DNA from: Pectobacterium carotovorum
GTDB lineage: Bacteria; Pseudomonadota; Gammaproteobacteria; Enterobacterales; Enterobacteriaceae
Length of the DNA stretch: 64,000 bases
Assembly (NCBI RefSeq): GCF_033898505.1
Contig: NZ_JAXAFK010000006.1
Span: forward strand, 62,001 to 126,000
Reading direction: 5' to 3'
Part shown: positions 59,549 to 64,000 of the stretch, piece after piece
How the letters are laid out: each line of letters starts with the position of its first letter
Numbering within the stretch: position 1 is the first letter of the stretch
Program-made: the position numbers and the translations under genes
The notes under the pieces: generated by a model
Told to the model about the DNA's origin: nothing
Database searches by the model: none
What the model saw: only the letters and a program-made list of their open reading frames with translations

Positions 59549-60831
59549 TTCCGCTGATGACGATCTGGCACTATTTCCGTGCCAGACGCCTCACCTTTGC
59601 CACCCGTCAGGCGCTTGAACGCCATCAGCAGCGCCAGCTTTCTCGCTTTGCACGGCGGGTGCTGGCGCGTAGCCCCTATTTTCACCCGTATTGCCAATTG
59701 CCGATTAGCTCGTGGCCGACGATGGATAAAGCCGTGATGATGGCCGAATTCGATCGGATGAACACCGCCGGGCTGAAGCGAGATGAACTGCTCGCCTGCG
59801 CGCGCCGCAGTGAGGAGGATCGTGACTTCACGCCGAATGTAAACGGGTTCAGCGTCGGGCTGTCGTCCGGCACCTCCGGGCAACGCGGCCTGTTTGTCGT
59901 CAGCCCGCGTGAACAGCAGGTGTGGGCGGGCGGCATGCTGGCGAAAATGCTGCCGGACGGCTTACGCGCCGGTGAGCGGGTGGCGTTGTTCCTGCGGGCG
60001 GACAACAACCTGTATCACAGCGTGGATAACCGCTGGCTCAGCCTGTCGTTTTACGATCTGTTTGCGCCATTTTCCGAACATCTTGCGCGGCTGGAAGCGT
60101 GGTCGCCGTCGATTATCGTCGCACCTGCGCAGGTGCTGCGCGAGCTGGCGTTGGCGGTAGCGCGCGGTGAACTGCACCTGTCGGTCAAAAAGGTGATTTC
60201 CGTGGCCGAGGTGCTGGAACCGCAGGATAAGCAGCTGTTGCAGCAGGTTTTCGGACAGGTCGGGGAAGTGTATCAGGCGACGGAAGGCTTTCTGGCATCG
60301 ACCTGTGAACAGGGTACGCTGCATCTCAACGAGGAGTTTGTTCACATTGAGCCACAGTGGCTGGATGACGAACGCTTTACGCCTATCATTACCGATTTCA
60401 CCCGCAGCACGCAGCCGATTGTGCGCTATCGGCTGGACGATGTGCTGGTGAAGCAAAAAACGCCCTGTGCGTGTGGCCGAGTGACGATGGCTATTGCCCG
60501 CATTGAAGGGCGCAGTGATGACAGCCTGAGATTGCCGGACAGTCACGGTGAACTTCAGACGGTGTTTGCCGATCTCTGTAGCCGGATTATCGCCAATGCG
60601 CTGCCGCTGCATGCCGACTATCGGCTGGTTCAGCAGGGAGAAACGGCGCTGCATTTATCTGCCGTGTGCAGCCTGCCTGAGCTGGAAGCCTGCCGGGACA
60701 GTCTGTCGCAGCAGTTTGCGTTACAGGGCATTGATGCGTCTCGTCTCCAGTGGCTGCTAACCGCCGGTGAGATTGCGCCGGAATTTACGCAAAAGCGCAG
60801 ACGGATTACCCGCCTGAAGGAGGGAGCATGA
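59545..60831 (+). CDS. Adenylate-forming enzyme, PaaK/F390-synthetase-like
   Basis: 428 residues of the CoF/phenylacetate-CoA ligase branch. The ATP-binding loop LSSGTSGQRG is at 106-115; YQATEGFLA and YRLDDVL follow, and a CACGR motif matches the PaaK-type C-terminal part. It likely activates a carboxylic acid as acyl-adenylate and passes it to CoA or another acceptor. The usual catalytic C-terminal lysine region looks short. Overlaps the MBL gene by ATGA. Confidence 0.82.
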   Translation: MIPLMTIWHYFRARRLTFATRQALERHQQRQLSRFARRVLARSPYFHPYCQLPISSWPTMDKAVMMAEFDRMNTAGLKRDELLACARRSEEDRDFTPNVNGFSVGLSSGTSGQRGLFVVSPREQQVWAGGMLAKMLPDGLRAGERVALFLRADNNLYHSVDNRWLSLSFYDLFAPFSEHLARLEAWSPSIIVAPAQVLRELALAVARGELHLSVKKVISVAEVLEPQDKQLLQQVFGQVGEVYQATEGFLASTCEQGTLHLNEEFVHIEPQWLDDERFTPIITDFTRSTQPIVRYRLDDVLVKQKTPCACGRVTMAIARIEGRSDDSLRLPDSHGELQTVFADLCSRIIANALPLHADYRLVQQGETALHLSAVCSLPELEACRDSLSQQFALQGIDASRLQWLLTAGEIAPEFTQKRRRITRLKEGA

Positions 60832-61484
60832 GGCGATTCTCTCAAACCGCGACGCTGCTGCGGCTGAAAGCGCTGCTCTTCGGTTGGGGAACGGTCGGGG
60901 TGGTGTATCAACTGAGCGCACAGTTTCAGCGGCCGGGTACGGTGCTGCCGACGTCATTCGTTGATGAGTGGATTCCCTTTAGCCCTTCGGCTATCTGGCT
61001 GTATCTCTCTTTTTTCATCATCGTGCCGCTGTCTTATTTATCCTGCCCGATTGCGCGTCTGGCAGGGCTACGCCGGGCCACGCAGCTCACCGCCTTGGTT
61101 GCGGGCGTGGTGTACCTGATGTTCCCGACCACGATGGTGTATCCGTTGGTCGTCGGGGATGATTTTTCCACTCGTGTGCTACAGCTTTTGCTGCGTATCG
61201 ACTCGCCACAGAATTGCCTGCCGTCGCTGCATATTGCGCTAACGGTGCTGGCGGTGTGGGCGATGAGCGACGGCCAGCAGAAGGTGAAAACCGGCTTGTA
61301 TCTTCTGTGGGGAGCGGCGATTGCCTTTTCCATCCTGCAACTGCGCCGCCACCTGTTCATCGATCTGGTAACCGGCGCGATGCTGGCGGGAATCGCGGGA
61401 TGGGTCTTTCTGCGTAACCGGGAGGCGGTGAAGGCCATTTCCCCAGCGGCTCCGCTGCCTAACGATAAGCGCCATCAGGAATGA
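60828..61484 (+). CDS. PAP2-superfamily membrane protein (IPC-synthase-like)
   Basis: 218 residues, five to six transmembrane helices. Phosphatase motif 2, CLPSLHIAL (His135), and motif 3, RRHLFID (His175, Asp179), are present; the classical motif 1 KxxxxxxRP is not visible, which is typical of the PAP2_3/AUR1-like branch that transfers phospho-head groups or dephosphorylates lipids. Overlaps the upstream gene by ATGA; the next gene starts four bases after its stop. Confidence 0.8.
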   Translation: MRRFSQTATLLRLKALLFGWGTVGVVYQLSAQFQRPGTVLPTSFVDEWIPFSPSAIWLYLSFFIIVPLSYLSCPIARLAGLRRATQLTALVAGVVYLMFPTTMVYPLVVGDDFSTRVLQLLLRIDSPQNCLPSLHIALTVLAVWAMSDGQQKVKTGLYLLWGAAIAFSILQLRRHLFIDLVTGAMLAGIAGWVFLRNREAVKAISPAAPLPNDKRHQE

Positions 61485-61488
61485 CATC

Positions 61489-62613
61489 ATGATCGATTTA
61501 GCACTACCCATTGTTTTCATGCTGGTTGTGGTGATTGGCGAAGCGCTGGTTCTACAGTGGATGCAGCGTGAGAAGGTGAACTGGCATGACGTGGTTTTCA
61601 ACCTGAATTCAGGGCATATCATGCTGTGGCTTTTTCGCAGCGTGGAAATTTTTTGCTATGGCTATGTCGCAGCGCATTTCAGTTTTGGCTGGGTGGAAAC
61701 CTGGCCGCCGGTGCTGATGTGGCTGTTCGCGATACTTGCCTGGGATTTCGGTTTTTATTGGCTACATCGCCTGCACCATACCTTTGGTGTGCTCTGGGCG
61801 GTGCATGTGGTGCATCATCAGGGGGAGCATTTTAATCTGTCGCTGGGCGTGCGTAACTCCTGGTATTCCTCGCTGACCTCGATTCCGTTCTTCCTGATTC
61901 TGGCGCTGCTCGGCGTACCGCTGTACGTGTTCGTCACCGTATCCATCCTGCATTACAGCGTTCAGCTCTTTAACCATAATGCGATGACGCCCAAATTGGG
62001 CTGGCTGGAAAAAGTGCTGGTGACGCCGGCACACCATCGGGTACACCACGTGAATGATCGCGCTTATGCCGATAAGAACTTCGGCGGTACCTTCATTTTT
62101 TGGGACAAACTGTTCGGCAGCTTTTGCCCGCAGCTGCCTGACACGCCTTTCCGCTACGGTGCTGGAAAAGACACGCCATCGAAAAACCCGTTTTGGGCCA
62201 GTAACCTGCCTTTTATGCAGTACCTGAAGCTGTCGGTGCGCCGTACACGTCAGGCAACGTTTCGCTGTACGCCAGTGGCGTTGATTGCCGGAGCGATGCT
62301 GCTGTTTGCGCTGGTGGTGGGCTATGTCTACCTGTATGGCTACGGCTATGATTCCGCCGATCTGTCGCAGGCGGCGCTCTTCCTGCTGCTGGTGGCGGGT
62401 GCGGTGGCGCTGGGTGGGATTTCCGAAGGACGGCGCTGGGGCATTTACGTTTGGCTCGTGGTGGTGGTGCTATTCCCCGCTGTGTTTCTTGTCTATCTGG
62501 GCTGGGAAGCGCTCTACTGGAAGATTGCGATGCTGATGTTGGCGCTGCACGGGCTGGCGATGGCGGCTGGCTGGGGCCGACATCCTCTGACTGGAGAGCA
62601 TGAAAATGGCTAA
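61489..62613 (+). CDS. Fatty acid hydroxylase/sterol desaturase-superfamily protein
   Basis: 374-residue membrane di-iron oxygenase. Histidine clusters: HRLHH (93-97), HVVHHQGEH (106-114), NHNAM (163) and HHRVHH (182-187). Beyond the catalytic core there are about four more hydrophobic helices (roughly 255-370), a layout like alkylglycerol monooxygenase relatives. It may hydroxylate or desaturate a lipid chain. Preceded by CAGGA; the stop overlaps the next start. Confidence 0.85.
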   Translation: MIDLALPIVFMLVVVIGEALVLQWMQREKVNWHDVVFNLNSGHIMLWLFRSVEIFCYGYVAAHFSFGWVETWPPVLMWLFAILAWDFGFYWLHRLHHTFGVLWAVHVVHHQGEHFNLSLGVRNSWYSSLTSIPFFLILALLGVPLYVFVTVSILHYSVQLFNHNAMTPKLGWLEKVLVTPAHHRVHHVNDRAYADKNFGGTFIFWDKLFGSFCPQLPDTPFRYGAGKDTPSKNPFWASNLPFMQYLKLSVRRTRQATFRCTPVALIAGAMLLFALVVGYVYLYGYGYDSADLSQAALFLLLVAGAVALGGISEGRRWGIYVWLVVVVLFPAVFLVYLGWEALYWKIAMLMLALHGLAMAAGWGRHPLTGEHENG

Positions 62614-63745
62614 TGTGCTTCCCGCCAGGCCATATCCGGCTCAGGGGGAACAGGCTTTTCATCGGGCATTACAGCGAGAAACGTCGGCCTACCTTCGTGC
62701 TAACCACGATCATCGCTTTGCCGATAGCGGGCAGTTTATTAAGGCCGGATTACTCTTTTTATGCTGCATCGCCTGTTATGCCCTTTGTTTAGTGCAGCAG
62801 GTGGCGTGGGCGTTTTTCCTGAGCTATTTTTCTTTCATCATGCTGTCGATGCTATTGAATATCATCGTGAATCATGACGCTTCCCATAATACGTTTTTCC
62901 GCAATCGAACGCTTAACCGCGTAGTAGGACGAATAGTGACGTTGCCGTTAGGCATCGATCCTGACTACTGGCGTTTGCGCCATGTGGACTTCCACCATAT
63001 TTATCCGAATGTGGAACATTACGATCTGGATACGGAAGAGAATGGGGTTTTTCGCCAAACGCCTTTTCAGCGTCACCGCGCCTACATGCGCTATCAGCAC
63101 CTCTACTGGCCGCTAGTCGCGTCGTTGTCGCTCCCTTATATCGCCTGGATTTTTGACTGGGCCGATCGTCTGGGTAAAACCCCGGTTAACGCTCGCGTGG
63201 TGCAATCAGGCTATCGCGGGTGGATGATTTTTATCGGCAGTAAAGTCGGCCATATCCTGCTGTTGCTGGCGATTCCTATCATCGTTGGGGGAGCGAATGG
63301 CATTAGCCCTGGCACCGTATTGTTAAGTTATTTGCTGGGTCAGATGTTAGCCTCGCTGCTGGTGGTATTTTTACTACTGGGTACGCACTGGGCTGAGGCT
63401 GAGTTCTATGCTGTGACCGATGCGGAGGCCATGCCTCAGGGCTGGTATCAGCACAACTTTGCGACCGCCTGTGACTGGCTGCCGACGCCGCGCTGGCTTG
63501 AGCACTGGACGGGAGGGTTAAACCTGCACCTGACGCACCATCTTTTTCCGGGGTGGCACCATCGCCATTATCCCGCGCTCGCCGCTATTTTACGGCGCGT
63601 TGCCGCCGAGCATGGCATGAACTATCGCTGCATTACCTATCGTGAGCTACTGGCGAGTCAGCGTCGGTTTCTAAAATCGATGGGCGAGGGGAGCGATCAA
63701 CATACGGTGAAACATGCCGCACCACCTACACCAGAGGAAGAGTGA
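62600..63745 (+). CDS. Membrane fatty acid desaturase (first of a tandem pair)
   Basis: 381 residues with the three histidine boxes of front-end/acyl-lipid desaturases: HDASH (92-96), RHVDFHH (127-133) and NLHLTHH near residue 315, plus four or more transmembrane helices. It lacks a cytochrome b5 domain. Starts possible at ATG 62600 or 62606. Overlaps the hydroxylase-like gene by 14 bases and the next desaturase by one base (TGATG). Confidence 0.88.
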   Translation: MKMANVLPARPYPAQGEQAFHRALQRETSAYLRANHDHRFADSGQFIKAGLLFLCCIACYALCLVQQVAWAFFLSYFSFIMLSMLLNIIVNHDASHNTFFRNRTLNRVVGRIVTLPLGIDPDYWRLRHVDFHHIYPNVEHYDLDTEENGVFRQTPFQRHRAYMRYQHLYWPLVASLSLPYIAWIFDWADRLGKTPVNARVVQSGYRGWMIFIGSKVGHILLLLAIPIIVGGANGISPGTVLLSYLLGQMLASLLVVFLLLGTHWAEAEFYAVTDAEAMPQGWYQHNFATACDWLPTPRWLEHWTGGLNLHLTHHLFPGWHHRHYPALAAILRRVAAEHGMNYRCITYRELLASQRRFLKSMGEGSDQHTVKHAAPPTPEEE

Positions 63746-64000
63746 TGCCCGCACCGCTGAAGCCGCTACGCTATGAGCAAGGTCGCGATCTGGCGTTGCA
63801 TCGGGCGTTGATGAAGGCCGCGAATAACTATCTGGCGGAAACGGGCGACCACCGTTTTGCCAACGCCGGATTTATCGGCAAGACGGTGTTTCTGGTGGCG
63901 CTGTGTCTGACGTTTTATGGTTTCAGCCTCCGGCAGACGACGCTATGGGGTTTTACGGGCTGCTATTTTGGCTTTATTTTTACCGCCATGTTTCTGGCGG
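63745..64000 (+). CDS. Second membrane fatty acid desaturase, 3' truncated by the window
   Basis: ATG 63745 follows the previous stop in TGATG. The 85 visible residues resemble the N terminus of the preceding desaturase: GRDLALHRALMKAANNYLAE and DHRFANAGFIGKTVFL align with its EQAFHRALQRETSAYLRA and DHRFADSGQFIKAGLL. The histidine boxes lie beyond the window. Probably a tandem duplication with a diverged position specificity. Confidence 0.8.
   Translation, partial: MPAPLKPLRYEQGRDLALHRALMKAANNYLAETGDHRFANAGFIGKTVFLVALCLTFYGFSLRQTTLWGFTGCYFGFIFTAMFLA

Overview
The window is about 64 kb of chromosome from a soft-rot enterobacterium, most probably Pectobacterium. Many proteins are close relatives of E. 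coli K-12 proteins in a related gene order (gor, rlmJ, tag-yiaC, glyQS, yiaF, mtlADR, yibL, aldB, wecH, xylBA/xylFGHR, argG). They are interrupted by plant-pathogen genes: a convergent ExpI/ExpR quorum-sensing pair, a pectin methylesterase and a phenolic acid decarboxylase. Everything here is read from sequence and remembered family knowledge; no database search was run.

Layout. 1-7.1 kb: rlmJ (5' truncated), gor, an AT-rich SF1 helicase-nuclease, a Fur-boxed siderophore-interacting reductase and dsbG. 7.2-17 kb: a LysE-type exporter, a LysR/padC divergent pair, and a five-gene operon (oligopeptide-type ABC transporter, luciferase-like monooxygenase, fused carboxymuconolactone-decarboxylase/alkylhydroperoxidase protein). 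17-22.5 kb: ghrB, a sigma-28 chemoreceptor, tag-yiaC, a Cys-rich repeat mini-ORF and a TauE/SafE exporter. 22.6-31.5 kb: glyQS, yiaF, the mannitol operon behind four CRP sites, and yibL. 31.5-37.6 kb: a second sigma-28 chemoreceptor, sodA with a Fur box, fdhD, a 342-bp repeat made of about a dozen small hairpins, and aldB. 37.8-47.2 kb: wecH and the xylose regulon. 47.2-53 kb: a DJ-1/PfpI protein, argG with tandem ARG boxes, expI/expR and a pectinesterase without a signal peptide. 53-56.5 kb: gene remnants, a LysR/MFS pair that looks acquired, and glpM.

56.7-64 kb: a tightly coupled operon running off the window end. It encodes a KAS III-type ketosynthase, an extended SDR, a metallo-beta-lactamase-fold hydrolase, a PaaK/F390-synthetase-like adenylating enzyme, a PAP2-family membrane protein, a long fatty acid hydroxylase-superfamily protein and two tandem desaturases. 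It resembles a lipid or long-chain product pathway partly parallel to OleA/OleD chemistry but with different partners. It does not match any characterised cluster I can name, and it is the best candidate here for an undescribed system.

How the genes work together: sugar entry (mannitol PTS, xylose ABC) is under CRP and local regulators; iron and oxidative stress are represented by Fur-boxed SIP and sodA plus gor and dsbG; host interaction by ExpIR, the pectinesterase, PadC and two chemoreceptors.
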